Assembly: GCA_963580285.1 (NCBI GenBank)
Contig: OY757023.1
Span: 85,399,108-85,463,107 of the forward strand
From: Lucinisca nassula
Lineage: Eukaryota; Mollusca; Bivalvia; Lucinida; Lucinidae
DNA: 64,000 bases
Direction of reading: 5' to 3'
Part shown: positions 1 through 11,309 of the stretch, piece by piece
Position numbering within the stretch: the stretch's first letter is position 1
How the letters are laid out: every line of letters begins with the position of its first letter
Notes under the pieces: generated by a model
What the model saw: only the letters and a program-made list of their open reading frames with translations
Told to the model about the DNA's origin: nothing
The model's database searches: none
Made by a program: the position numbers and the translations under genes

Positions 1-118
1 GAAGGTCTAAGCCTGCCAGGGGCAAACTGGTGCGAGTTGAACCGTCTATGCTTATAAACCCTATTGGTTAAATTGGACAACAGGGCTTGAGATGTCATTT
101 CATCTCAATGTCAGGTAA
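1..118 (+). repeat. SINE-A fragment (window edge)
   Basis: Middle part of the commonest SINE in the window, here called SINE-A. It carries the landmarks ctaagcctgcc, gcttataaaccctattgg and gagatgtcatttcatctcaa in the usual order. The 5' part lies outside the window, and the 3' tail is replaced at about 119 by a palindromic MITE. Confidence 0.75.
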
Positions 119-334
119 AACCCCTAAAGGGGTACATTGGCAAACCGTGCAGGCCCAGATCAGACGCCGCAGAACGCAGCGTCTGATCAGGGCCTCCACT
201 ATTTGCTGTTAACAAAAATACCCGTCAAAAAAAATAGAATAAAAACAAAAATATACGCCTGACACCCCTTATATGACAAATGGACTTGTCCAACATATAG
301 CAATGGACGAGTCCACTAGTATGCAATGGGTTAA
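119..334. mobile_element. piggyBac-like MITE (family D), partial
   Basis: A hairpin core (aggcccagatcagacgcc with its inverted partner) is followed by an AT-rich half ending in GGGTTAA. Complete copies of this family start TTAACCC and end GGGTTAA, which is the TTAA target plus CCC terminus expected of piggyBac-type elements. The left terminus is missing here. No coding capacity. Confidence 0.6.
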
Positions 335-835
335 CAGATTAACTAAACATGATTTTGCGTTTTTCTTTTTCAGAGCACCAGATGACAGACAAATCTACCA
401 GAACATCAATTCTGTCAAAGAGAAGAAAGCTTCGAAATGACCTTGACTGAGTCTCAGATATATCATGTTGCCATTATAAATGTCTGTAGTTGCCTAGCAA
501 CAGTAATTTATCATTGTTAGCATAGAAACAGTTGCTAAGTAATGGACTGCCCAGCAGTATTAACAAAACAATAAATCTTATTGGAAACAGTTTCAGACAT
601 AACATTAACGATTCTGTGAAGAAGCTCGATAACTCGGCTTAAGAGAGGGAAAACTGTGGTAGTATTGAGGACCATCATAAAGAGGTGCTTCCAATGGGCA
701 CCAAAAATCTACATTTAGACAATAAAGAAAACTACACAAAAAAAAACCTCTTCTGAACACTATCAGTTATTTTTCTATATAATGGATACATTTCTAGAAG
801 ATATCTTTCAACCGTATTATATTTAAGGGGTGGAT
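335..835. other. Gene-poor unique stretch
   Basis: No credible ORF or recognised repeat. It is AT-rich with scattered stops and holds one X-box-like palindrome, listed separately. Confidence 0.5.
489..501. promoter_or_regulatory. X-box-like RFX palindrome 1
   Basis: GTTGCCTAGCAAC is an intact inverted repeat fitting the RFX X-box pattern GTNRCC(0-3)RGYAAC. A second such site lies about 650 bp downstream. The match is directly visible; any regulatory role is inference, because no gene start is visible nearby. Confidence 0.3.
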
Positions 836-965
836 ACACGGTCAGGAGAGATAACTCCTGCAAAAGTAATTTATGTCTCTCATGTCAATGGGGGTCAACT
901 TTTAAAGGAAAGAATTTGCTCCTGAGGAGCAAATTCTTTCCTTAAAGAGTAGGCCCCTTTTGTAG
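836..965. repeat. Palindromic repeat (family F)
   Basis: The core hairpin aaagaatttgctcctgagg and its inverted partner is flanked by sequence about sheets of gggtcaactttt. The same core recurs at 10850-10990, and a flank fragment recurs at 11250-11312, so this is a dispersed MITE-like family without coding capacity. Confidence 0.6.
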
Positions 966-1145
966 TGGGACAGGCCTTACAGAAAAGTGAACAGAAAGTC
1001 CTTAAATATGTCATGGCAGAAAAACCTTCCGGGTGCATTCAGTCCCCTTAAACTGTTTTATATTGAACATGAACTATTTTTAAATCTATGAAATGTAGAA
1101 TTATGTAACATGTGTCCCACTTGGAAGATAGTCTACTTACTGATG

Positions 1146-1158
1146 GTTGCTTGGCAAC
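1146..1158. promoter_or_regulatory. X-box-like RFX palindrome 2
   Basis: GTTGCTTGGCAAC has the same palindromic X-box form as the site at 489-501. The following bases (agtaa) are also shared, so the two could be parts of one old duplicated sequence instead of independent binding sites. Confidence 0.3.
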
Positions 1159-1289
1159 AGTAACTAAGCTTCAGTTGCCACAAGAAACTGCTTTTTTAGG
1201 CCAGTGACTTTTTAAACTGCATATGAAAGGTGCGTTAGTGGGCCAGATTTCAGTTTTTTAAAACTGGCAAGTTAATCAATGGGGGGCAT

Positions 1290-3398
1290 TTTTTAGCTCA
1301 GCGTCACGTAGTGACGAGGTGAGCTTTTCGGATCACTTTTTGTCTGTCGTGCATCCGTGTGTGCGTGGGTAAACAATTTCTTCAAACGACATCTTCTCCT
1401 AAACCACTGATTGGATTTTGACAAAACTTCACAGGAATGATCCTTAGGTGGTCCCCTTTCAAAGTTGTTCAAATGGTTCCTGTCTGTTGCACATCTAGGC
1501 CAGAGGAGCCAAAAATAGATTTTTTCACTGAAAACTTAAAAAAATCTTCTTCTCTGAAACCACAAGGCCCAGGTCTTTGATATTTGGTATAAAGCTTCAT
1601 TTAGTGGACCCTCACCAAGATTGTTCAAATTATAGTGCTGGGGCAAAAAATGCCCCCGCCCCAGGGCCCTTTGGTTTTACATAGGCTTATATAGGGAAAA
1701 TCTTTAAAAATCTTCTCTGAAACCGCAAGGCCCAGAACTTTGATATTTGGTATGAAGCTTCATCTAATGGACCTCTACCAAGATTGTTCAAATTAAAGCC
1801 CTTGGGCCAAAAATGCCCCTGCTCCGGGGCCCTTTGGTTTTACATAGACTTATATAGGAAATATTCTTCCAAAATCTTCTTCTCTGAAACCACAAGGCCT
1901 ACGTCTTTGATATTTGGTATGAAGCTTCATCTAATGGACTTCTACCAAAATTGTTCAAATTATAGCCCTTGGGCCAAAAATGCCCCCCCCCCCCCCCCCC
2001 CTCTGGGGCCCTTTGGTTTTACTTAGACTTATATAGGGAAAATCTTTAAAAATCTTCTTCTCTGAAACCACAAGGCCTAGGTCTTTGATATTTGGTATGA
2101 AGCTTCATCTAAACTACCAAGAATATTCAAATTTTAGTGCTGGGGCCAAAAATGCCCCCACCCGGGGGCCCTTTGGTTATACATATAGGGATAATGTTTA
2201 AAAATCTTCTTCTCTGAAACCCCAATGCCCAGGGCTTTGATATTTGGTATGAAGCTTCATCTAATGGACCTCTACAAATCTTGTTCAAATAATAGCCCTG
2301 GAGCCACAAATGCCCCCACCCCGGGGCCCTTTGGTTTTACATAGACTTATATAGCCCTGGGGCCATTTGGTTTTGCATAGGCTTTTGTAGGGAATATCTT
2401 TAAAAAAATCTTCTTCTCTGAAACCGCAAGGCCCAGGTCTTTGATATTTGGTGTGTAGCTTCAACTAGGGGACCGCAAGGCCCAGAACTTTGATATTTGG
2501 TATGAAGCTTCATCTAATGGACCTCTACCAAGATTGTTCAAATTATAACCCTGGGGCCAAAAATGCCCCCGCTCCGAGGCCGTTTGGTTTTACAGAGACT
2601 TATATAGGGACAATCTTTAAAAATCTTCTTCTCTGAAACCACAAGGCCTAGGTCTTTGATATTTGATGTGAAATTTCATCTAGTGGACCTCTACCAAGAT
2701 TGTTCAAATTATAGCCCAGAAACCAAAAATGACCCCGCTCCAGGGCCCTTTGGTTTTACATAGACTTATATAGGGAAACTCTTCTTCTCTGAAACCACAA
2801 GGCCTAGGTCTTTGATATTTGGTGTGAAATTTCATCTAGTGGACCTGTATCAAGATTGTGCAAATTATAGCCCTGGGACCAAAACTGTCACCGCCCCCAA
2901 ACCCTTTGGTTTTTACATAGACTTAAAAAGGGAAATCTTTAAAAATCTTCTTCTCTGAAACTGCAAGGCCCAGGTCTTTGATATTTGGTATGGAGTTTCA
3001 TCTAGTGAACCTCTACCAAGCTTGTTCAAATTATAGCCCTGGAGCCACAAATGCCCCAACCCCGGGGCCCTTTGGTTTTACATAGACTTATATAGCCCTG
3101 GGGCCATTTGGTTTTGCATACGCTTATGTAGGGAATATCTTTAAAAAAATCTTCTTCTTTGAAACCGCAAGGCCCCGGTTTTTTATATTTGGTGTGTAGC
3201 TTCAACTAGTGGACCTTTGCCAAGATTGTTCAAATTATAGCCTTTGTTGATGTTTGGTATGAAGCTTCACCTTTTAAGACCTCCCTCAACATTATGCACA
3301 TTAAAGCCCTGGGGCCAATAATGATCCTCCCTGGGGCCAACTTGTTACACTATGGATCAGGTGAGCGATCCAGGGCCATCATGGCCCTCTTGTTTATC
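1290..3398 (+). mobile_element. Helitron-like nonautonomous element with tandem core (H1)
   Basis: Starts TTTTTAGCTCAGCGTCACG with a small inverted repeat, then a short unique leader. About a dozen tandem units of roughly 150-175 bp follow, each with tttgatatttggtatgaagc and the ggggccaaaaatgccc hairpin segment. It ends ggtgagcgatccagggcc with a GGGCCATCATGGCCC hairpin and CTCTTG. Ends like these, with a tandem core and no TIRs, fit nonautonomous Helitron/Helentron elements (HINE type) of molluscs. No Rep/helicase gene is present. Some units are truncated or fused. Confidence 0.7.
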
Positions 3399-3730
3399 AG
3401 ATAATATTAAAGCCATTTTTTCTTGATTATTGAGGACTATCATTTCATTACATAATATTATGTGTGACTCAGAGCTGACTGAAGAGAAGACCTCTGTCTT
3501 CAACAGGTAAGGGGCCTCCTTGGGGCAAATATACACATTTTGTTATCTGATATTCATTTCCTTCACAATGCATGTTTTTGAATTCGCTCTGACCAGACAT
3601 GTTTTCAAGCTCGCTAGAACGTCGTGTGATTTTGAGCTCATTATAATCATCTAGACATTTTTTGTGTTTGTGTAATGATTGTGAGCTTGCTATAACTGTC
3701 TAAACATTTTTTATGCTCATGAGAACTTTT
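3399..3730. other. No gene seen
   Basis: AT-rich sequence with a few short repeats of the type gagctcgctataa and attttttgtg. No coding or recognised mobile sequence. Confidence 0.5.
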
Positions 3731-4039
3731 GCCGGCCTCAGTAGCTCAGTCGGATGCACGTCTGACTGTGATCAGGAGGACACGGGTTCGATACCTGCCA
3801 GGGTCGTCAATATTCTTTCGTTGAGATTGATCATGAAATCTTTTCTACAGTCATTCTTTCCTTTCCGCTTGTTCAAGAAGGGCAGTTGTCAGTTTCTGGC
3901 GATAGAATGTGCACTGTACTGGTTAACTGCTTACATATAAGCCTGCCCAGGATAAGTGTGGATAGGTAAACTGACTGGCTCAAAAATGACCTTAAATAGT
4001 GTTGACTGGGCCGTTAAATGCCAATACAAACAAACAAAC
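3731..4039 (+). mobile_element. tRNA-derived SINE (SINE-B), complete
   Basis: Begins with a tRNA-like head: an A-box-like stretch (tagctcagtcggatgcacg) and a B box (GGTTCGATACC). These form an internal RNA polymerase III promoter, not a functional tRNA. The body (gttcaagaagggcagttgtc, agcctgcccaggataagtg) leads to a tail agtgttgactgggccgttaa followed by CAAA repeats. The tail resembles that of SINE-A. Confidence 0.85.
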
Positions 4040-4122
4040 TCTTCAAACTTGTAAACATTGTAAATCCTGATCAGATGGCAGAATCCATCTGATCGGGATC
4101 TACAGTGTTTGCAAAGGTGTGG
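4040..4122. repeat. Palindromic core (family E)
   Basis: Imperfect inverted repeat around cctgatcagatggcagaatc. It is one of many hairpins built from the GTAGATC..GATC core that also forms the centre of the piggyBac-like family D. Confidence 0.6.
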
Positions 4123-4159
4123 GTTGTCATGCTCGGCAGGATAAGGGTTAATAAACACG

Positions 4160-4320
4160 AGTGGTTAAAACAGTAACTCTGCCGGCAAGAAAATTTATGC
4201 AAAACAGTTGTATTTTTGCTGAAACAAATGTGAGAAGCTTTTGCAGTGCAAAAGCTACTCACATTTTTATCAGCAAAAATATGACTTTTCTGCCATAATG
4301 AATGGTTGAGGTTTTAACCT
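4160..4320. repeat. Palindromic MITE (family G), partial
   Basis: The core hairpin tttttgctgaaacaaatgtg..cacatttttatcagc around gcttttgcagtgcaaaagc is shared with copies at 8704, 11455, 11711 and 32978. The outer inverted ends are too diverged here to place exactly. Confidence 0.55.
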
Positions 4321-4374
4321 GACATTAACTTATGCCTTTGTTGGGTCTTGGTGACTCCTTGCCCTTGTACATTG

Positions 4375-4656
4375 CATTACAAAAACACGCCTATACAAAT
4401 ACATGGCCAATTTTGGGGCCAAAAATTATTAGAAATTTTAAGTTGAAAAATTGCGATATTTTCCTTATTTCTGCTCAAAACATAGATTGCGGGGACTCGA
4501 TAGAACCGCCTTGATGAGGCGGTTCTATCGAGTACCCACAATCTATGTTTGTGAGTAGAAATAATAAAAATAATGTATACCCCCTTAAACCCCAGTTTTA
4601 CTTTATAAAAGTGGGGTATGAGGGGGTTAAAATTATATAGGCGTGTTCTCGTAATG
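4375..4656. mobile_element. Palindromic MITE (family C)
   Basis: Terminal inverted repeats cattac[a/g]aaaacacgcc flank two halves. An inner hairpin (tagaaccgcc..ggcggttcta) is bracketed by the inverted pair atagattgtgg/ccacaatctat, and a separate AAACCCCA/TGGGGTTT arm lies on one side. About fifteen copies or fragments occur in this window. No ORF. Confidence 0.75.
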
Positions 4657-4699
4657 GTAATTAGGATTCTTTTAGTTGAGAGTTTATAACATCATCACA

Positions 4700-4926
4700 T
4701 TAACCCATTTGGTACCGGAAACCCCTAAATGGGTAGTTGGCAAACAGGGCAGGCCCAGATCAGACGACGCAGAACGCTGCATCTGATCAGGGCTTACACT
4801 GTTTGCAAAATTTTCAGCCAATTTCCAAAGAGTTTTTGAAGAAACACAACCTGACACCCCTAAATTTTGAAATTGACTCCAGCTATATATAAGATGGAAG
4901 ATTCCATTTGGTACAAAAAGGGTTAA
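4700..4926. mobile_element. piggyBac-like MITE (family D), complete
   Basis: Starts TTAACCCATTTGGTACC and ends GGTACAAAAAGGGTTAA, giving inverted ends bordered by TTAA. The left third holds the gcaaac..gtttgc hairpin with a GATCAGAC..TGATC stem. This is the best-preserved family D copy for defining the ends. Confidence 0.75.
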
Positions 4927-5161
4927 GATAACACATCCGTGTAACATAGTGCATTCTTTCATACCTTCAAAACAGTTAATTTTCTGATGAAAATTAGTAA
5001 TACATGTAATTGTCTACGCCCATGTAATTGTCTACGCCCATTGGCCTAGACTATCTAATGATGGCTTTTGCTCGGGAAGCATTTAAAAGAAAAGGTCACA
5101 CTTTCACGTAAAATTCACATTAGTATATCAATTCTTATGAACTTTTTTTTCCAAAACACTA

Positions 5162-6750
5162 TTAATTATAGCCCCGCTTTGAAAAAGTGGGGCTATATTG
5201 GATTTGCCATGTCCTTCTGTCATTCCGTGATTCCGTTAATTTGTGTTGGCTCCATAACTTTGTATCTGCTTAACATATTTTCATGAAACTTCACACAAAG
5301 GTTAAACACCATAAGACAATGTGCAGAGCGAAGGAATTATAACTGTGGATTGCCTACTTTTGGAGTTATTGCCCTTTGAACATTTTCCGTAATTCCGTAA
5401 TTCCGTGATTCCGTTAATTTGTGTTGGCTCCATAACTTTGTATCTGCTTAACATATTTTCATGAAACTTCACACAAATGTTAAACACCATAAGACAATGT
5501 GCAGAGCGAAGGAATTATAACTGTGGATTGCCTACTTTTGGAGTTATTGCCCTTTGAACATTGAAAAATGGCAATTTTAATTGTGTCCGCTTCATAACTC
5601 GAAAACCGTTTGAGATATTTTTAGGAAACTTCACACAAATGTTAAGCACTATGAGACGATGTGCAGAGCGCAGAAACCATAACTCTGCATTGCTTATTTT
5701 TGGAGTTATTGCCCTTTGAACATTGAAAAATGGCAATTTTAACAGTGTCCGCTTCATAACTCGAAAACCGTTTGAGATAATTTCATGAAACTTCACACAA
5801 ATGTTAAGCACTATGAGACAATGTGCAGAGCGCAAGAACCATAACTCTGGTTTTCGTATTTTCTGTGTGTCTGTCTGTGTGTCTGTCTGTGTCTGTTAAC
5901 AATTTTCGTGTCCGCTCCATAACTTTAAAACCCATTCACATATTTTCATGAAACTTCACACAAACATTAAACACCATGAGATGGTGTGCAGAGTGCAGGA
6001 ACCATAACTCTGGATTGCCTAATTTTTGAGTTATTTCCCTTTGAATATTGAAAAATATCAATTTTAGCCGTCTTTGCTCGATAACTCAAAAACCGTTTGA
6101 GATAATTTTATGAAACTTCACACAAATGTAAAGCACCATATTACGTGTGCAGAGCGCAGGAACCCAAACTCTGGATTGTCTACTTTTTCAGTTATAGGCT
6201 TTTGAATATTAAAAAATGGCAATTTTAACTATGTCCGCTCCATAACCGTTTCTGATATTTTCATGAAACTTCAAATAAATGAAAAGCACCTTGAGATGAT
6301 GTGCAGAGTGCAGGAACCATAACTCTGGTTTGCCTACTTTAGGAGTTATTGCCCTTTGAACATTTAAAAAGGCAATTTTGACTGTGTCGGCTCCATAACT
6401 CACAAACCATTTGAGATATTTTCATGACACTTCACACAAGTGTAAAGCACCATGAGACAATGTGCAGAGCGCAGGAACCCTGACTCTGATTTGCCTACTT
6501 TAGGAGTTATTACCCTTTGAACATTGAAAAATGGAAGATGAAATTTAGTATAAACATGGACATTCTGGTAATGTATCATGCTCATTGAAATGAGGGACAA
6601 GGGCTCACAACTCTTAGAGTTTTTCCAGATAATGTAAAATTTTCAACAGTTATTTCTTGTTCATAACTGTTTTCTCTGCAGCTTAAATAACTTTCTTCTC
6701 TGACAGCGCTGAAGCGGGGCTATAGTCAGATCCTCTGACAGCTCTAGTTA
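5162..6750. mobile_element. Tandem-cored element with GCCCCGC ends (H7)
   Basis: Bounded on the left by a hairpin tatagccccgctttgaaaa..gtggggctata and on the right by gctgaagcggggctatag then ctctgacagctctagtt. Between them lie about eight tandem units of roughly 155-180 bp, each with catgaaacttcacacaaatg and gagttattgccctttgaac. A (TGTC)n run interrupts them near 5870. The short ORFs inside are by-products of the tandem units. Confidence 0.65.
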
Positions 6751-6859
6751 TAACATGGTTATAGCACTCTAATATAACCTACTTGTAACACTGTTAGTTA
6801 TAACATAGTTTTGGATAAGACGGCTCCCAAATATGTTTAGATTATATACATAATGTTAA

Positions 6860-8670
6860 CAAGTCTGTGCAGTGAGAACACCACTAAACCCCACTTAAAT
6901 AGAGAAAACTGGGGTTTACGGGTATATATACTTTTTAGCTCACCTGAGCCGAAGGCTCCGGCGGCAGCTATTGTGATAACTCACCGTCCATCGTTGTCAT
7001 CATCCGTTCGTCCATCCACAATTTCTTTCAACAACATCTCCTAAACCACTGATTGGATTTTGACTAAACTTCACAGGAATGATCCTTAATTGATCCTCTT
7101 TCAAAGTTGTTCAAATAGTTCCAGTCCATTGCATATCTAGGTCACAGGAGCTAAAAATAGATTTTCTAACTGAAAAGTTAAAAAATCTTCTCTGAAACTG
7201 CAAGGCCCAGCTCTTTGATATTTGGTATGAAGCTTCATCTAGTGGACCTCTACCAAGATTGTTCAAATTATAGCCCTGGGGCCAAAAATGCCCGGGGCAC
7301 CAGGGCCTACAGGTTTCACATAGGCTTTTAGGGGAAAACCTTTTAAAAGTCTTCTTTTCTGAAACCATCTGATATTTGGTATGAAGCTTCATCTAGTGGA
7401 CCTCTACCAAGATTGTTCAAATTATAGCCCTGGGGCCAAAAATGCCCGGGGCACTAGTGCCTACTGGTTTTACGTAAGCTTTTAGGGAAAAAACTTCAGA
7501 AGTCTTCTTATCTGAAACCAGAAGGCCCAGATCTTTGATATTTGGTATGAAGCTTCATCTAGTGGACCTCTACTAAGATTTTTCAAATTATAGCCCAGGG
7601 GCCAAAAATGTCCCTGCACGAGGGCCTTCTTGTTTTACGTAGGCTTTTAAGGGAAAAACCTTTAAAAGTCTTCTTATCTGAAACCAGAAGGCCCAGGTCT
7701 TTGATATTTGGTATGAAGCTTTATCTAATGGACCTCTACTAAGATTGTTCAAATTATAGCCCTGGGGCCAAAAATGCCCCCACACGGGGGCCTACTGGTT
7801 TTACATAGGTAAAACCTTTAAAAAATCTGCTTGTCTGAAACCAGAAGGCCCAGGTCTCTGATATTTGGTAGGAAGCTTCATCTTGTGGACCTCTATCAAG
7901 ATTGTTCAGCTTATAGCCCTGGCCACCTGGTTTTACATGGCATATATAGGAAAAACCTTCAAAAATCTTCTTGTCTGAAACCAGAAGGTCCAGGTCTTTG
8001 ATATTTGGTATGAAGCTTCATCTAGTGGACCTCTACCATGATTGTTCAAATTATAGCCCTGATGCCAAAATTTGCCCCGCCCCAGGGCCAACTGGTTTTA
8101 CATAGAGAAAAAATTTGAAAATCTTCTTGTCTGAAACCAAAATGTCCAGGTCTTAGATATTTGGTATGAAGCTTCGTCTAGGAACCCCTACCACTACTGT
8201 TCAAATCATAGCCCAGGGGCCAAATTCACCACACCACGGGGCCCCACTGGTCTTACAAAGACTTATATAGGGAAAACTTTTATAAATCTTCTTGTGTGAA
8301 ACCAGAAGGCCCAGACCTTTGATATTTGATATTAAGTTTCATTTTAGTGGACCTCTACCAAAATTGTTCAAATGATGGACATGGGGCCAAAAATTGCCCT
8401 GCCCCGGGACCCACATGTAAATCTCTTAGCTCAGATGAGGGATATAGGGAGGACCATCATGGTCCTCTTGTTTCTTATTTCTGCTCCAAGAATAGGTTGT
8501 TGGTACTTGTTAGATCCACCTCGATTAGGCAGTTGTAATGAGCACCCACAATCTATGTTTGCAGTATAAATAAAAAAAAAATCTTGAATTTTCATCAGAA
8601 AAATAGCTATTTGGAGATGTGAAAAAAAAATGCCTTTTGTCTCATGGGTATATTATCAGAATGGAAAAAT
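6860..8670. mobile_element. MITE family C copy split by element H2
   Basis: The left piece (6860-6931) carries the aaaccccac..tggggttt arm. The right piece (8471-8670) carries cttatttctgctc, the guarded hairpin and cacccacaatctatgtttg. The two join in the correct order once 6932-8470 is removed, so H2 inserted into a pre-existing family C MITE. Confidence 0.65.
6932..8470 (+). mobile_element. Helitron-like nonautonomous element (H2)
   Basis: Starts TTTTAGCTCACCTGAGCC and ends with an AGGACCATCATGGTCCT hairpin and CTTG. The core is about eight tandem units related to those of H1 (tttgatatttggtatgaagc, ccagggcctac). The insertion site in the family C MITE shows no target-site duplication, as expected for rolling-circle transposition. 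Confidence 0.7.
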
Positions 8671-8703
8671 GAGCATAATTTATAATTTTTTGTTTGTATA
8701 TAG

Positions 8704-8956
8704 AACAGGGGCTAGTTGTTCAAAACTAACGACGTCGTTAGTTAACGTATTGTTAAAACTTTGATCATTAAATATGGTAAATATCTTGAAATTTTTGCCG
8801 AAAAAATGTGAGCAGCTTTTGCGGACGCAAAAGCTGCTCACATTTTTTCGGCAAAAATACCAAGATTTACAATATTGTACTTGCTAGAAGAGTTAACAAT
8901 ATGACCACTAACGAGCTCGTTAAGCTAACGATGCTTTGAACAACTGGCCCCAGTTC
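8704..8956. mobile_element. Palindromic MITE (family G), complete
   Basis: Outer inverted ends ggggc.agttgttcaaa / tttgaacaactggcccc bracket a second inverted pair (aacgacgtcgttag / taacgagctcgtta). The central hairpin is aaaatgtgagcagcttttgc with its mirror image. Non-coding. Confidence 0.75.
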
Positions 8957-9131
8957 TTTAGCACAGTTTGTGCTTTTGATCCCAACAATAGTGTATTTGG
9001 TTTCCTAACATATTTGGATTCAAATACTTTTATGAGAAGGGGGTGTGGGGTGGGAGGCTTAGCGATGATTCTTATATCAAGCCTTTTAAATCAAAGACTC
9101 AGATTGACTGATCTGAGTGGGCAATCATGAA

Positions 9132-9482
9132 TATAGTAGAACTTCAATGGCTTGAACACCGATGGCTCGTTTACCATGGCTGAGTCGAACTCCCTCTTGA
9201 GCCCCTAGGGAAATCCTCTTCACAAGCAATAGTGGGGGGTAATTAAGAAGATTTTAGTCTTTTATCCTGCAAATGTATGCTTTGTGTACTCATTAGAATC
9301 GCCTCGGTGAGGCGATTCTAATGAGTACACACAGCATACATTTTCGATACAGAACATCTAAAAGATGTTCAAAAGTACCTCGCTATGCCTCCTGGCAGAA
9401 CCCTCAGTGGCTCGAACTACCCCTGTCTCGAACAGATTTTCGAGGTCCCAAAGGGGTTCGAGCCATCGAAGTTCGACTGTAT
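9132..9482. mobile_element. pogo-like MITE (family P)
   Basis: The ends TAgtagaacttcaatggc and gccatcgaagttcgactgTA are inverted repeats with TA borders, resembling pogo/Tigger termini (CAGTNGAACYTCGATGGCTCG). The centre is a hairpin tgtactcattagaatcgcc with its inverse. Further copies are at 28138, 29857 (half) and 61455 (half). Confidence 0.7.
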
Positions 9483-9640
9483 ATATATATACTGATCATG
9501 TGCAATGGTATAAATGTTTCATATTTAACTATGAAATTCCATTAATTTATCATGTTTTGTTAAACAGTCATTTGTGTGTAAATAGTGTTGTCAGCTACAT
9601 GAATGAGTGTACTTAGTGTATATTTCAGCAATTTTAATAT

Positions 9641-9880
9641 ATGAGCCCCGCCAAGCGAATTTGTGTCTTCGAGCATTCCGTCATGACAAATTTTAACTGC
9701 ACATGCCAAGCCATTCAGAGGGGCCAGGGATATGGCTTCCTGTATGAAGGTTCCTCTTGATTCACTGCTTATATGAGCGAGAAGCGAAGGTTCTGGCGAG
9801 ACTGCGCGGATGCGCAGGCTCGCCTGAACCTTCACTGTTCGCATAGGCGATAAGTACCAAAATTGCTTGACGGGGCCCAT
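9641..9880. mobile_element. 240-bp palindromic MITE (family R), copy 1
   Basis: Ends ATGAGCCCCGCCAAGCGAA and TTGCTTGACGGGGCCCAT are inverted repeats. An inner hairpin gaaggttctggcgagactgc / gcgcaggctcgcctgaacct forms the centre. Copy 2 at 25664-25903 is exactly the same length. Confidence 0.75.
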
Positions 9881-9913
9881 TTAATCTTTTTATCTCTGTA
9901 GATTGATACAAGT

Positions 9914-10214
9914 GGGCCCCCGCCCATCGGGGCTTGAAGAAATAGATGGGCTGCATGATGCTTCCACGCAGAGCTGAAACCAACCGCACACGAGTACTGG
10001 TGAACTGCTTAGAGGATCTAAGCCTGCCCAAGTAAAGCGGTGCGAGTCGGCCCGTCCATGCTTATAAACCCTATTGGTTTCATTGGGTGACAGGGCTTGA
10101 GATGTCATTTCATCTCAATGTCGGGTAAAAGTCCCACAAAATTGGAAGCAACGTCTCCAAAATGACCTTTACAGTGTTGACTGGGACATTAAACCTCAAA
10201 TCAAACAAACAAAA
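9914..10214 (+). mobile_element. SINE-A, full length with 14-bp target duplication
   Basis: Runs from the gcccatcggggcttgaagaa head through tgctgaaac, ggatctaagcctgcccaa and gagatgtcatttcatctcaa to the tail gacattaaacctcaaatc plus CAAA repeats. It is flanked by the direct repeat AGATTGATACAAGT at 9900-9913 and 10215-10228, the signature of target-primed reverse transcription. No clear tRNA A/B boxes are seen in this head, so its promoter origin is uncertain. Confidence 0.85.
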
Positions 10215-10343
10215 AGATTGATACAAGTACATATGCAAACAGTGTAGATACAGATAAGTTTGCTCATAACAAGCCGTCTTATCCGGATCTACACTATTTG
10301 ATAGTCTGTTACCGTAATTTACCTAAGTATTGGGACAGATAGG

Positions 10344-10422
10344 CCTAAGCAAATAGTGCAGACCCAGATCAGACTGCTCCTGAAGGAGCAGTCTGATCTG
10401 GGTCTACACTGTTTGCCATTCT
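10344..10422. repeat. Perfect hairpin (family E)
   Basis: gcagacccagatcagactgc meets its reverse complement around ctcctgaaggag. About 35-bp arms, near perfect. Confidence 0.7.
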
Positions 10423-10639
10423 GTCCACACCTTTTGGACTGCTTGCTGGATCATGAAACAAATTTGTTAAAATTTTAGGAGAATAACAGCAAGTCCTCAA
10501 AGTGTCCGACTTTTTAGGATTTTTATGGTAACCCTTAACCCTTACCCTGCTGAATATTTAATTTAGCCACACCCATTTCTGATTTTTAACCAATCAGAAT
10601 TCTTGATGTTATTCATTTTTCTATATCCATAAACTGAAT

Positions 10640-10716
10640 GTCAAATAGTGTAGATCCTGATCAGATGGCTTCTTCAGAAGCCATCTGATCTGGATCTACA
10701 CTGTTTGCAAAAATAG
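10640..10716. repeat. Perfect hairpin (family E)
   Basis: gtgtagatcctgatcagatg and its reverse complement flank cttcttcagaag. The same version occurs twice in tandem at 24530-24645. Confidence 0.7.
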
Positions 10717-10849
10717 GGGTTTTCGCCAACAGCAGGCTAAAGGTTAAGGGGAATGGGAACACCTGGCAGATTTTTCTGCCATTTTTAAAGGGAGACAACT
10801 TTCGCAACTTCCTGTTCGGTTTTCTGTAAGCCCTGTCACATTGAAAAAG

Positions 10850-10990
10850 GGGTCTACTCTTAAAGGAAAGAATTTGCTCCTCAGGAGCAAATTCTTTCCT
10901 TTAAGAGTTGACCCCTATTGACATGGGAGACAAAACACTTTTGAAGGAGTTGCATCCCCTGAGGGTGTACCCATTCCCCTTAAGCTGCCA
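10850..10990. repeat. Palindromic repeat (family F)
   Basis: A perfect hairpin ggaaagaatttgctcctcag with its inverse, flanked by ggggtctactctt / agagttgacccc. A related outer flank (catgggagacaaaacac) is seen inverted at 11250-11312. Confidence 0.65.
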
Positions 10991-11309
10991 AGAAAACTGC
11001 ATCTTTAAGTGTTGTCTGTTTATATCTGATGAATATTTTTGCAAACTTTTGAAAAAAAAAAAAATTTTGCATACAGGCAAACAGTGTAGACCCCGATTAT
11101 TCTGCTCTCTGAGCTGGGTCCACACTGTTTGCAATGTGGACCCTGAGCAGACTGCTCCTAGTTTGATCTGGGTTCACACTCTTTGGAACAATGACTTTTA
11201 AAGTAACCGAGAGACAACAAAGCAGACAACAATTGTTGAGATTGATGTCTTAAGGGGAAGGGGTGCCCCTTCAGGGGTGGCAACTCCTTCAAAATTGTTT
11301 TTGTCTCCC

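Noticed and set aside
1290..3398. Regular spaced repeats resembling a CRISPR array
   Set aside because: Units are 150-175 bp, diverged throughout and eukaryotic transposon-like; no short conserved repeat with unique spacers.
3731..3800. Possible tRNA gene
   Set aside because: A and B boxes are present, but there is no cloverleaf pairing and the sequence continues into a SINE body; the same holds at 12600, 24290, 33780, 34275, 38900 and 49120.
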